This document shows positions 51,245-59,235 of a stretch of 64,000 nt of DNA, piece by piece. The DNA is taken from positions 47,547 through 111,546 of the forward strand of contig NZ_JAGGKK010000016.1 in assembly GCF_017873675.1 (NCBI RefSeq), in the 5' to 3' direction. Below the pieces are notes generated by a model, which saw only the letters and a program-made list of their open reading frames with translations, searched no databases and was not told the DNA's origin. The translations under genes and the position numbers were made by a program. Positions within the stretch are counted from its first letter, which is position 1, and every line of letters starts with the position of its first letter. The DNA comes from Virgibacillus litoralis. Its GTDB lineage: Bacteria > Bacillota > Bacilli > Bacillales > Amphibacillaceae.

Positions 51245-51706
51245 TTAGTTTTTTTCTGTTAGATAACTAATAGCTCCTATAGTAATACCTAAAAGCGCGC
51301 CGCCAGCTACTTCGATTGGCATGTGCCCAAGCAGTTCCTCAAGTTTTTTCTTGCGTTCTTTGTGATAAATACCTGGATGCTCATTTGCAAATCTTTCTAA
51401 CTGTTCGTTTAATACGTTTACTTCCATGGCAATTTCACCAGTTTGCCTGCGAATTCCCATTGCATCATATACGACAATTAAACCAAAAATACTGCTGACA
51501 CCGAATTCAATGGAAGGAACACCTTTTTTAAGTCCTACATAAGTGGTAAGTGCTGTAACTGCTGAAGAGTGGGAACTTGGCATATCACCAGAACCAATCA
51601 ACCTCTTCCAATCCCATGTACCTTCTTCTAAATATTTCAGGGGTACCTTCAGGAATTGAGCTGCACCTATACCTATTAACGCAGTTATCATAGATCGATT
51701 TAACAT
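51245..51706 (-). CDS. yuiD: YuiD-type divergent PAP2 family protein
   Basis: This 153-residue membrane protein (DUF212) carries SGDMPSSHSSAVTALTTYVGL and VYDAMGIRRQTGEIAMEVN, the divergent PAP2-phosphatase segments, with three hydrophobic stretches. The family may act on lipid pyrophosphates, but activity is unproven. It starts behind GAGGTGACGAT and diverges from guaC. Confidence 0.85.
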   Translation of the reverse strand: MLNRSMITALIGIGAAQFLKVPLKYLEEGTWDWKRLIGSGDMPSSHSSAVTALTTYVGLKKGVPSIEFGVSSIFGLIVVYDAMGIRRQTGEIAMEVNVLNEQLERFANEHPGIYHKERKKKLEELLGHMPIEVAGGALLGITIGAISYLTEKN

Positions 51707-51814
51707 ATCGTCACCTCAAGAATAGGATGAGAAAAAAATCTGCTTTTTATACAAAGTAAAGAGGAAATAGTTCGTTGAATAAGAAGTATATATATTAACT
51801 AGTTATGAAATTCT

Positions 51815-51864
51815 TTGACATAATGCAAATAATAATGTAAATTACCTAATGTACGAACATTAAA
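51815..51864 (+). promoter_or_regulatory. guaC promoter with a PurR-box-like site
   Basis: TTGACA at 51815 and TAAATT at 51838 are 17 bases apart. TACGAACATTAAA at 51852 overlaps the expected transcription start and contains the CGAAC core of PurR boxes. Confidence 0.55.
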
Positions 51865-51905
51865 TTTAAATAAATATAAAATATTCGTTTTTAAGAGGTG
51901 TTATT

Positions 51906-52889
51906 ATGGAAAATGCGTTTGATTATGAGGATATTCAATTAATTCCCGCAAAATGTGTGGTAAATAGCAGGTCTGAATGTGATACAACTGTAAGCTTAGG
52001 TGGGTACACTTTTAAAATGCCTGTAGTTCCAGCAAATATGCAAACTATTATAGATGAAAAGATTGCACTCTCCTTAGCCAAAAATGGTTACTTTTATATT
52101 ATGCATCGCTTTGAACCTGAGTCGCGTATCGCTTTTATTAAAGATATGATTTCACGTGGATTAATCGCATCTATTAGTGTAGGGGTAAAAGCTGGAGAGT
52201 ATGATTTCATACAGCAATTAGCTGATGAACAGCTTTCACCACAATTCATAACAATTGATATTGCACATGGACATTCCAATGCAGTCATTAAAATGATTGA
52301 GCATATTAAAAAAAACCTGCCTGAAAGTTTCGTTATCGCAGGAAATGTCGGTACTCCAGAAGCAGTAAGAGAACTAGAGCATGCTGGTGCGGATGCAACA
52401 AAAGTAGGTATTGGCCCCGGGAAGGTATGTATAACAAAAATAAAAACCGGGTTTGGAACCGGCGGCTGGCAATTAGCAGCAATAAGATGGTGTGCAAAGG
52501 CAGCAAGTAAACCGATTATTGCTGATGGAGGAATTCGTACGCACGGCGATATAGCAAAGTCGATTAGATTTGGGGCATCTATGGTAATGATTGGTTCATT
52601 GTTCGCTGGACATGAGGAATCTCCGGGTGAAACGATTGAAAAAGATGGAAAGTTCATTAAAGAATACTTTGGTTCAGCCTCAGAGTTTCAAAAAGGCGAA
52701 AAGAAAAATGTGGAAGGTAAGAAAATGTTTGTGGAGCATAAAGGTTCACTTAAAGATACATTGGTTGAAATGGAGCAGGATCTTCAATCAGCCATTTCTT
52801 ATGCGGGCGGATACAAACTGCAAGCAATTCGAAATGTAGATTATGTCGTTGTAAAAAATTCCATTTTTAATGGAGATAAAGTATATTAA
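51906..52889 (+). CDS. guaC: GMP reductase
   Basis: This 327-residue TIM-barrel enzyme converts GMP to IMP with NADPH and ammonia release. Visible are [46 protein letters not shown], the catalytic Cys loop [21 protein letters not shown], and [24 protein letters not shown] domains are absent, which separates it from IMP dehydrogenase. It starts behind AAGAGGTG. A likely PurR box lies in its promoter. It is monocistronic. Confidence 0.93.
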   Translation: MENAFDYEDIQLIPAKCVVNSRSECDTTVSLGGYTFKMPVVPANMQTIIDEKIALSLAKNGYFYIMHRFEPESRIAFIKDMISRGLIASISVGVKAGEYDFIQQLADEQLSPQFITIDIAHGHSNAVIKMIEHIKKNLPESFVIAGNVGTPEAVRELEHAGADATKVGIGPGKVCITKIKTGFGTGGWQLAAIRWCAKAASKPIIADGGIRTHGDIAKSIRFGASMVMIGSLFAGHEESPGETIEKDGKFIKEYFGSASEFQKGEKKNVEGKKMFVEHKGSLKDTLVEMEQDLQSAISYAGGYKLQAIRNVDYVVVKNSIFNGDKVY

Positions 52890-52984
52890 ATAAATGGGTT
52901 CCGCTTTTTATCACGAAAGCAGGCATTGAATCTAGCTGTAAGCGGACATACTGGTGTCCGCTTAAATAATTTCATTAGAGGATT

Positions 52985-53250
52985 TAGGGTGATGAATCCT
53001 CGTTCCGTTATTCCTTGAAAACTCCTCGTTTTGAGGCTTCTTTCGTATCCTCATTCCGTTATTTGTCTGTTTAAACCTCATATTCCATAAATATTATGCG
53101 ATTAGCGGAACGAGGATCCGATTCATCCCTCTTGAAAGACCTTTTCCGCCTTTTAGCGGAATGAGGATTCATCCTGTTGATTTGTCGGATCCTCATTCCG
53201 TTATCCACGATTTGCTTTAATTCGATTACTGACTCCTCATTCATATAACA
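52985..53250. repeat. Array of direct and inverted TCCTCATTCCGTTAT motifs
   Basis: Direct copies start near 52994, 53046 and 53187, with inverted copies near 53103 and 53155. Weaker copies are at 53075 and 53232. Spacers differ in length and sequence. There is no gene in the 600 bases between guaC and mvaS; this array and two family A repeats fill it. Confidence 0.65.
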
Positions 53251-53393
53251 ATAAATATCTATATTAAATTACAGCTTGAGCAGGATACTTAATAATGAAT
53301 AGAGTTTCTCATCATCATGAAAATTTAATTCTGCTGTTATTTATAGTAAAATGTAGTTTAGCCACTTTATGTATATATTGTGGTCTGATTTTA

Positions 53394-53486
53394 GCAGGTA
53401 AGAAAGCAAAGTATAAAAACTATCTTACTGCATAAGTGCAACTAAGGCACTCGCCATTAATGCTTGGCGAATGCCAAGTTTTCTAA
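53394..53486. repeat. Family A repeat, tandem copy 1
   Basis: GCAGGTAAGAAAGCAAAGTA begins this copy and AAGTTTTCTAA ends it. It is directly joined to the next copy. Confidence 0.75.
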
Positions 53487-53577
53487 GCAGGTAAGAAAGT
53501 ATAAATCCTTTCTTACTGCATAAGTGCAACTAAGGCACTCGTCATTGATGCTTGGCGAATGCCAAGTTATTTTTCTA
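53487..53577. repeat. Family A repeat, tandem copy 2
   Basis: GCAGGTAAGAAAGTATAAAT begins this copy. It ends 28 bases before the mvaS start, and its right arm has a small insertion (AAGTTATTTTTCTAA). Confidence 0.75.
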
Positions 53578-53604
53578 ATATTGGGAAGTAAAGGAGAACT
53601 CATC

Positions 53605-54777
53605 GTGAAAATAGGGATAGATAAAATAGGCTTTTATGCACCTCATTTATTTGTTGATATGAACAAACTGGCTGTCAGCAGAAATGTAGAGCCTGAGAAA
53701 TTTACAATTGGTATTGGACAGGAAAAGATGTCAATACCTCCGATTACACAGGATCCGGTTACATTAGCAGCGAATGCCGCCTTGGAAGTATTGGACGAGA
53801 AAGATAAGGAAGCGATTGACTTTGTTATTTTTGGAACAGAGTCAGGTATTGATAGTTCCAAATCAGCTGGCGTTTATGTGCATGACTTATTAGGGTTAAA
53901 TCCATACGCTCGCGTTATCGAAGTAAAACAGGCTTGTTATGGGGCGACAGCTGGTATCCAAATGGCAAAAGGGCATATTGCATTGAATCCAAAAAGCAAG
54001 GTATTGGTTCTTGGTTCAGATATTGCAAGGTATGGTTTGGATACACCAGGAGAGGCAACCCAGGGGGCTGGAGCAGTTGCACTAGTAATTAGTGCAGATC
54101 CTAATATTATGGCACTTGAAGATCAGAGTGTATATTTCACCTCTGATATTATGGACTTTTGGCGTCCAGTCTATTCTGACAAAGCTTTTGTTGACGGGAA
54201 ATTGTCCAATGAACAATACATTTCATTCTTTTCTAAAGTATGGGAGCAATACAAGACTAAATCCGGTCTGGAATTAAATGATTTTGAGGCAATTTGTTTC
54301 CACCTTCCATATACAAAGATGGGACTTAAAGCGTTAAAGACTGTATTGGATGAAGGATCAGAAGATGCGAAAGAACGATTAGTAGCAAACTACAAAATCA
54401 GTACAGGCTATAATAGAAATGTAGGAAACATTTATACTGGCTCATTATACCTAAGTTTGCTTTCTCTTATTGAACAAAAGGATGATTTGGCTGAAAGGTC
54501 AAGAATCGGGTTATTCAGCTATGGTTCCGGGGCTGTTGGAGAATTCTTCACCGGTATCTTGCAGCCAAACTACAGAGAACACTTGTATGTGGGAAAGCAT
54601 AACAATTTATTTTCCGCAAGAAAAGAAGTAACGGTTCCAGAATATGAAGAAATTTTCCAGCAGACGCTGCCAACTGATGGATCAACCGTTAACTTGGATA
54701 TAAATAACGATCCTGCGTCCATTTGCTTATCAGGTATGGATGATAATAAGCGGCAATATGTAAATAAGGTAAAATAA
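53605..54777 (+). CDS. mvaS: Hydroxymethylglutaryl-CoA synthase
   Basis: This 390-residue thiolase-fold enzyme condenses acetyl-CoA with acetoacetyl-CoA in the mevalonate route. The nucleophile Cys is in VIEVKQACYGATAGIQMAKG. Other canonical parts are KIGIDKIGFYAPHLFVDM, ICFHLPYTKMGLKAL, and YNRNVGNIYTGSLYLSLLSL. GTG 53605 behind AAAGGAG is chosen; the in-frame extension to 53524 lies in a family A repeat. No other mevalonate gene is in the window. Confidence 0.92.
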   Translation: MKIGIDKIGFYAPHLFVDMNKLAVSRNVEPEKFTIGIGQEKMSIPPITQDPVTLAANAALEVLDEKDKEAIDFVIFGTESGIDSSKSAGVYVHDLLGLNPYARVIEVKQACYGATAGIQMAKGHIALNPKSKVLVLGSDIARYGLDTPGEATQGAGAVALVISADPNIMALEDQSVYFTSDIMDFWRPVYSDKAFVDGKLSNEQYISFFSKVWEQYKTKSGLELNDFEAICFHLPYTKMGLKALKTVLDEGSEDAKERLVANYKISTGYNRNVGNIYTGSLYLSLLSLIEQKDDLAERSRIGLFSYGSGAVGEFFTGILQPNYREHLYVGKHNNLFSARKEVTVPEYEEIFQQTLPTDGSTVNLDINNDPASICLSGMDDNKRQYVNKVK

Positions 54778-54788
54778 AACTAAAGTGG

Positions 54789-54823
54789 TACTCTGGATGG
54801 ATATATTCTTTCCAGAGTTTTTC
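54789..54823 (+). terminator. mvaS terminator
   Basis: ACTCTGG pairs with CCAGAGT across the loop, then TTTTT. Confidence 0.75.
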
Positions 54824-54905
54824 GGTTTTGGGAGTATTGTTATTTAATGGTATTATTAAACTATTATCCCGTTCGGAAATATATACAAAGTCTTGAGGTG
54901 AATAT

Positions 54906-55526
54906 ATGGATACAAATGCAATCTTCACTAGAGTGAAAGAGCATACCCCTAAAATCCTTGGAAGTGAAAGCTTTTCAAAATTTGCAGTACTTATCCCACT
55001 TGTTGAAAAGGATGATGAGATTAATATTCTATTTGAAGTTCGTTCACATTCTTTAAAAAGGCAGCCGGGAGAAATTTGCTTTCCTGGGGGAAGGCTTGAG
55101 GATCAGGATCAAACAGAACAGGATGCTGCTATCAGGGAGACAACAGAAGAGCTAGGTATTAATAGGGCTGACATTTCAGAGGTTCACCCATTAGATTATC
55201 TTGTTTCTCCTTTTGGAATGATTGTTTATCCATATGCAGGTTTCATTGGAAGGACTGATCATATCGAACCAAACCCTTCAGAGGTAGAAGAAGTTTTTAT
55301 GGTCCCACTGAAATTTTTCGTGGAAACGGAGCCGGAAATTCATCGAGTAAACATGGGGATTGAACCTGAGGAGAATTTTCCTTATGAACTAATTGTTGGT
55401 GGTCGTAATTATAGCTGGCGCAGCGGCAAGATTGATGAATATTTCTATACCTATGATAACAAGGTTATATGGGGTCTGACTGCAAGAATTATATCCCATT
55501 TTACTGAAATAATTCAAGATGAATAA
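54906..55526 (+). CDS. Nudix CoA pyrophosphatase-like hydrolase
   Basis: This 206-residue Nudix enzyme has the upstream CoA-type signature SHSLKRQPGEICFPGGRLED and the Nudix box running to AIRETTEELGI. The LDYLVSPFGMIVYPYAGFIG segment is also typical of YeaB/NudL CoA diphosphatases. It would split CoA or acyl-CoA into 4'-phosphopantetheine and 3',5'-ADP. It follows mvaS, another CoA-linked gene, but a terminator separates the two. Confidence 0.85.
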   Translation: MDTNAIFTRVKEHTPKILGSESFSKFAVLIPLVEKDDEINILFEVRSHSLKRQPGEICFPGGRLEDQDQTEQDAAIRETTEELGINRADISEVHPLDYLVSPFGMIVYPYAGFIGRTDHIEPNPSEVEEVFMVPLKFFVETEPEIHRVNMGIEPEENFPYELIVGGRNYSWRSGKIDEYFYTYDNKVIWGLTARIISHFTEIIQDE

Positions 55527-55533
55527 TATGTTA

Positions 55534-55587
55534 TTGGTCCTGAACAAGATTTGATTTAATAAATCTTATTGTTCAGGACCATTTATA
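55534..55587 (+). terminator. Long-stem terminator of the Nudix gene
   Basis: TGGTCCTGAACAAGATTT pairs with AAATCTTATTGTTCAGGACCA almost perfectly. Confidence 0.8.
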
Positions 55588-55675
55588 TGGTCAAATTGCC
55601 TTTGACACTAAAAATATAAACCTTTATTATGTATGGAGTAATTCCTACTAATTTTATAAGGAAAGGATGTTTTAA

Positions 55676-56929
55676 ATGGCTGCCAAAGTTCAACCTATAG
55701 ATGAAGTGAAAGATCCAGTACAACAGAATAGTACTGATTTAAATAAGCCTCAAATGCCACTAATAATTGGGGGACTAGTTATTGGGGCTATGTTAATGAT
55801 ATATCTAATGGTTACGCAAAACATTGTTCAACCGTTACTGCTCGTAATTGGTCTGTTGCTTGGATATACGTTATTCCATGCTCGTTTTGGCTTCACATCG
55901 GCATTTCGTAGGCTAATGTCTGTAGGGAATGGAAAAGCTCTAAGATCGCATATGTTAATGTTAGCTGTTGCAGTTACGTTATTCGCTCCAATTTTAGCAT
56001 TTGGTTACTCGTTCTTTGGAGGAGGCGTTGCTGGATACGTAGCACCAGTTGGCGTTAGTCTCTTTGTTGGTGCCTTTATGTTCGGAATAGGTATGCAGCT
56101 TGGAGGAGGGTGTGCTTCTGGTACGCTTTATGCTGTTGGTGGTGGACGCACTGTAATGTTTGTAACACTTTTATTCTTTATTGTTGGTTCTACAATCGGT
56201 GCCTATCACTTACCATTTTGGACGCAAGAGTTACCGGCCTTTGAACCTATTTCTCTAGCAACATCTACTGGGTTAGGTTACGGAGGTGCCTGGATCTTGT
56301 CGATTGGGTTGTTTGGACTGATTTCTTGGCTTACCCTGGTTGTGGAAAAAAAGAAAAAAGCGCCTAAAATGGCATCTGTTCCGTCAACAACAGGCTGGAA
56401 GAGACTTTTACGTGGATCCTGGCCATTGTTTGCAGCTGCAATTGCATTGGCGGTTCTTAATGCGATAACATTATTGACTCGTGGCGCTCCATGGGGTGTT
56501 ACTTCAGCTTTCGCATTATGGGGATCTAAAGCAGCACAATTTCTGGGAATTGATGTAGCCAGCTGGGGATATTGGCAAGGTGAAAATGCAGCTGTTCTAG
56601 AGTCATCGATTTTTATGGACTCTACAACTGTGTTGAACCTTGGTGTCATCCTAGGGGCGTTTCTTGCTTCGGCAGCAGGTGGACTTTTCAAATTTACGAA
56701 AATAAGCAGTAAAAATGTTACCGCGGCTGTAATTGGAGGATTGATGTTAGGTTATGGTGCTCGTCTCGCATTCGGTTGTAATATCGGCGCATACTTTGGC
56801 GGGATCGCATCATTCAGCCTTCATGGGTACATTTGGGGAATATTGGCATTAGCTGGAACCTTTGTGGCGCTATATCTCAGACCATTGTTTGGTTTATCAG
56901 TTCCTAAACCAAAAGATTCGTTTTGTTAA
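55676..56929 (+). CDS. YeeE/YedE family (TsuA-like) sulfur-compound transporter
   Basis: This 417-residue membrane protein has two homologous halves, each with a conserved Cys-glycine turn: GMQLGGGCASGTLYAVGGGR and ARLAFGCNIGAYFGGIA. An additional LFHARFGFTSAFRRLM matches the family. In characterised TsuA such Cys residues pass thiosulfate through the membrane. The substrate is therefore probably thiosulfate or another sulfur compound. No TusA or rhodanese gene accompanies it here. It starts behind GGAAAGGATG and has its own terminator. Confidence 0.85.
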   Translation: MAAKVQPIDEVKDPVQQNSTDLNKPQMPLIIGGLVIGAMLMIYLMVTQNIVQPLLLVIGLLLGYTLFHARFGFTSAFRRLMSVGNGKALRSHMLMLAVAVTLFAPILAFGYSFFGGGVAGYVAPVGVSLFVGAFMFGIGMQLGGGCASGTLYAVGGGRTVMFVTLLFFIVGSTIGAYHLPFWTQELPAFEPISLATSTGLGYGGAWILSIGLFGLISWLTLVVEKKKKAPKMASVPSTTGWKRLLRGSWPLFAAAIALAVLNAITLLTRGAPWGVTSAFALWGSKAAQFLGIDVASWGYWQGENAAVLESSIFMDSTTVLNLGVILGAFLASAAGGLFKFTKISSKNVTAAVIGGLMLGYGARLAFGCNIGAYFGGIASFSLHGYIWGILALAGTFVALYLRPLFGLSVPKPKDSFC

Positions 56930-56937
56930 TCTATTAG

Positions 56938-56975
56938 CATCACCATGTGTATTAATCGCATGGTGATTTTTTTCT
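56938..56975 (+). terminator. YeeE/YedE gene terminator
   Basis: ATCACCATG pairs with CATGGTGAT, then T7. Confidence 0.85.
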
Positions 56976-57188
56976 CTGTATATTCAATTAATGTTTTTAA
57001 AAAAAATACTCCTTCATATTTCGATTATATTACGATGGATAGTCATAGAGAGTGCGTTATCATAACATTTGACGATCCTTTATGCATCAATGTAATTGTA
57101 TTGTAATAAACTTTCCAAATATTTTGTAATGACTAAATATCTATACTTCTTTATTCTAGCAATATAACCTAAAGGAAAGGATGTTCTT

Positions 57189-57797
57189 ATGATTAACAAG
57201 TTTAGTAAAGTTGCTATTATATCAATCTTGTCATTAGCTCTACTATTTCCTGCTACTACAATGGCAGCAGATTCATATACTGTTGAACCTGGTGATACCC
57301 TTTGGAAGATCGCTTTAAAAACTACTACAGGGGTAAGTGAGCTGATTGAAGCAAATCCTCAACTTTCAAACCCTGATCTAATTTATCCAGGACAGCAAAT
57401 TAATATAGTGGTAAATGATGAGTATAATCAAGAACAAGAAGTTATTAGACTAGTAAATAAAGAAAGAGCAGAAGCAGGTTTACCTGCATTGAAATATGAT
57501 TGGGAGCTTGCCAGAGTAGCGAAGTATAAATCTAGAGATATGAATAATGTTGGTTACTTTAGCCACAATAGTCCAACTTATGGTTCACCATTTACTATGA
57601 TGAAAGACTTTGGAATCTCCTATAACTCAGCAGGGGAAAACATCGCAAAGGGCCATGCGTCTGCTGAAGAAGTTGTCAACGGGTGGATGAATAGTTCTGG
57701 ACACAGAGCAAACATCTTGAGTGATGATTTCACCCACATTGGCGTAGGGTACGTGGAAGATGGTCGCCACTGGACTCAAATGTTTATTAAAAAATAA
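57189..57797 (+). CDS. Secreted LysM-CAP domain protein
   Basis: This 202-residue protein has a signal peptide (VAIISILSLALLFPATTMAA), a LysM domain (SYTVEPGDTLWKIALKTTTG through PGQQINIV) and a CAP domain (EVIRLVNKERAEAGLPALKY, YFSHNSPTYGSPF, NIAKGHASAEEVVNGWMNSSGHRANI). This is the YkwD/SafA-like layout of Bacillus cell-wall and spore proteins. LysM binds peptidoglycan; the CAP role is unclear. It starts behind AAAGGAAAGG. Confidence 0.88.
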   Translation: MINKFSKVAIISILSLALLFPATTMAADSYTVEPGDTLWKIALKTTTGVSELIEANPQLSNPDLIYPGQQINIVVNDEYNQEQEVIRLVNKERAEAGLPALKYDWELARVAKYKSRDMNNVGYFSHNSPTYGSPFTMMKDFGISYNSAGENIAKGHASAEEVVNGWMNSSGHRANILSDDFTHIGVGYVEDGRHWTQMFIKK

Positions 57798-57813
57798 TGG
57801 TAATTAGTGTTTA

Positions 57814-57850
57814 TCCGTGAATTCTATAAAGAGTTCACGGATTATTTTTA
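57814..57850 (+). terminator. LysM-CAP gene terminator
   Basis: TCCGTGAATTC pairs with GAGTTCACGGA, then TTATTTTTA. Confidence 0.75.
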
Positions 57851-58007
57851 CTTAGGAAATAGAGTTTTATATTATAAATTTTCACTATTAACATTATGTC
57901 TAAAAGTTTTTTGAAAACGATTTTGATTGTGTTATTATAATATTCGAAGTGCGTAGAGGATAATAGGAGGTGGAATTAAAACCGTACTTAAAATAATACA
58001 CGAAAGA

Positions 58008-58925
58008 GTGAGTAAAATTAGTAATTCAGCAAAAAGTGTAAGAAGAATGATACTTTTTTTAAGTCTGACCTTTATTCTTGTACTAACAGCATGTAACGGG
58101 GATCAACAGGAAAGTCAAGATAACAAGGATAATGAAAATGAAAAAGAACAAAAAAATATATCAATTGGGTTAGATCCATATGATTATGCTACTGTACCTG
58201 CATATCTTTCTAAAGAAATCTTGGAACAAGAAGGATATGAAGTGAAAATCGAGGAAGGTCAGGTTGGTATATTATATGAAGCTTTAGCCAATAAAGAAAT
58301 TGATGCATTCATAGATATTTGGGCACCGAACCTGCAAAGTTCCTATTTAAAGGAATATGAAGGCCAATTTGAGATTGCGGGTACATTGTACTCCGAAATG
58401 CCATTAGGAGTTGCTGTCCCTGCATACATGGAAGATGTTAATTCAATTGCGGACTTAAACAAATATAAAGAGAAATTCGACAATAAAGTCTATGCAATTG
58501 ATCCAGGCAGTGGGATGGCAGATACGACAGAGAAAATGGTAGAAACATATGACATGAAGGACTTTGAAATAAAAAACAGCAGTACAGCAGCGATGCTTGC
58601 TCAGGTCGAAAGTGTAATGAAAGATAAAGGTGGAATTGTTTTTAATGCATGGCGTCCTCATCCGATGTTCGTGCGAATGGATTTGAAATTTTTAGATGAT
58701 CCCAAAAATGCATGGAAGCTTGATGATGTTCAAGTAGGTGTTACTCCTGACTTACAAGAACAATCGCCGACAGCATATAAGCTGTTTTCAAATATGAAAC
58801 TGACGCTTGATCAAGTTGAGAAGTGGATTATGGCCATTGATTCTGAGGGTAAAACACCTGAAGAATTAGCAGAAGCCTGGGTTGAGGAAAATCAGGACAA
58901 AGTAAATAAATGGCTGGAGAAATAA
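58008..58925 (+). CDS. OpuAC-type osmolyte-binding lipoprotein
   Basis: This roughly 305-residue protein has a lipobox (LTFILVLTACNGD) and an OpuAC-like binding domain with ISIGLDPYDYATVPAYLS, KEIDAFIDIWAPNLQ and GIVFNAWRPHPMFVRMDLKFL. The Trp and Phe-rich segments suit a quaternary-amine ligand such as glycine betaine. No permease or ATPase is adjacent, so it would serve a transporter encoded elsewhere. The start is uncertain: GGAGGTG at 57967 lies too far from GTG 58008 and close to an in-frame ATT at 57975. Confidence 0.8.
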   Translation: MSKISNSAKSVRRMILFLSLTFILVLTACNGDQQESQDNKDNENEKEQKNISIGLDPYDYATVPAYLSKEILEQEGYEVKIEEGQVGILYEALANKEIDAFIDIWAPNLQSSYLKEYEGQFEIAGTLYSEMPLGVAVPAYMEDVNSIADLNKYKEKFDNKVYAIDPGSGMADTTEKMVETYDMKDFEIKNSSTAAMLAQVESVMKDKGGIVFNAWRPHPMFVRMDLKFLDDPKNAWKLDDVQVGVTPDLQEQSPTAYKLFSNMKLTLDQVEKWIMAIDSEGKTPEELAEAWVEENQDKVNKWLEK

Positions 58926-58960
58926 AGCTGGATAACATTTAAATAGGAAGATATGGAACA

Positions 58961-59000
58961 GGATAGATATGGCAAATTATGCCTTGTCTATCCTATTTTT
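58961..59000 (+). terminator. Terminator of the OpuAC-type gene
   Basis: GGATAGA pairs with TCTATCC, then TATTTTT. Confidence 0.7.
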
Positions 59001-59029
59001 TATATAGTTAAGTAAGACACTCAATCCAT

Positions 59030-59098
59030 ATAAGGCGAATGTAAGAAAGTGAAAATACACTTTTGTATGAATCCTTTTAATGTATATCGAGTTTTCTA
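59030..59098. repeat. Family A repeat, long form, degenerate right part
   Basis: AAGGCGAATGTAAGAAAGTG and ATACACTTTTGTATGAATCC recall the extra segment of the long copies at 29192 and 47641. It ends CGAGTTTTCTA. Confidence 0.45.
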
Positions 59099-59235
59099 CA
59101 CCTATATTTCAAGTAAAAATGTCGAATAATAGAAAATTGTCTAAATAATCATACTTTTTACCCATACAATAAATTATAGGAAGGTTGTACTATATAAATA
59201 GGCTGTATAGCAATTATTTTAAAGGAGGAAATCTA

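Noticed and set aside
52094..52657. 187-residue antisense frame in guaC
   Set aside because: It is a shadow of the sense gene, with low-complexity translation and no start signal.
52985..53250. CRISPR or phage attachment array
   Set aside because: Motifs occur in both orientations at irregular spacing, with no integrase or cas gene.
53524..53604. N-terminal 27 residues of a longer HMG-CoA synthase
   Set aside because: They fall in a family A repeat and a short spacer; a good ribosome-binding site precedes GTG 53605, where family similarity begins.
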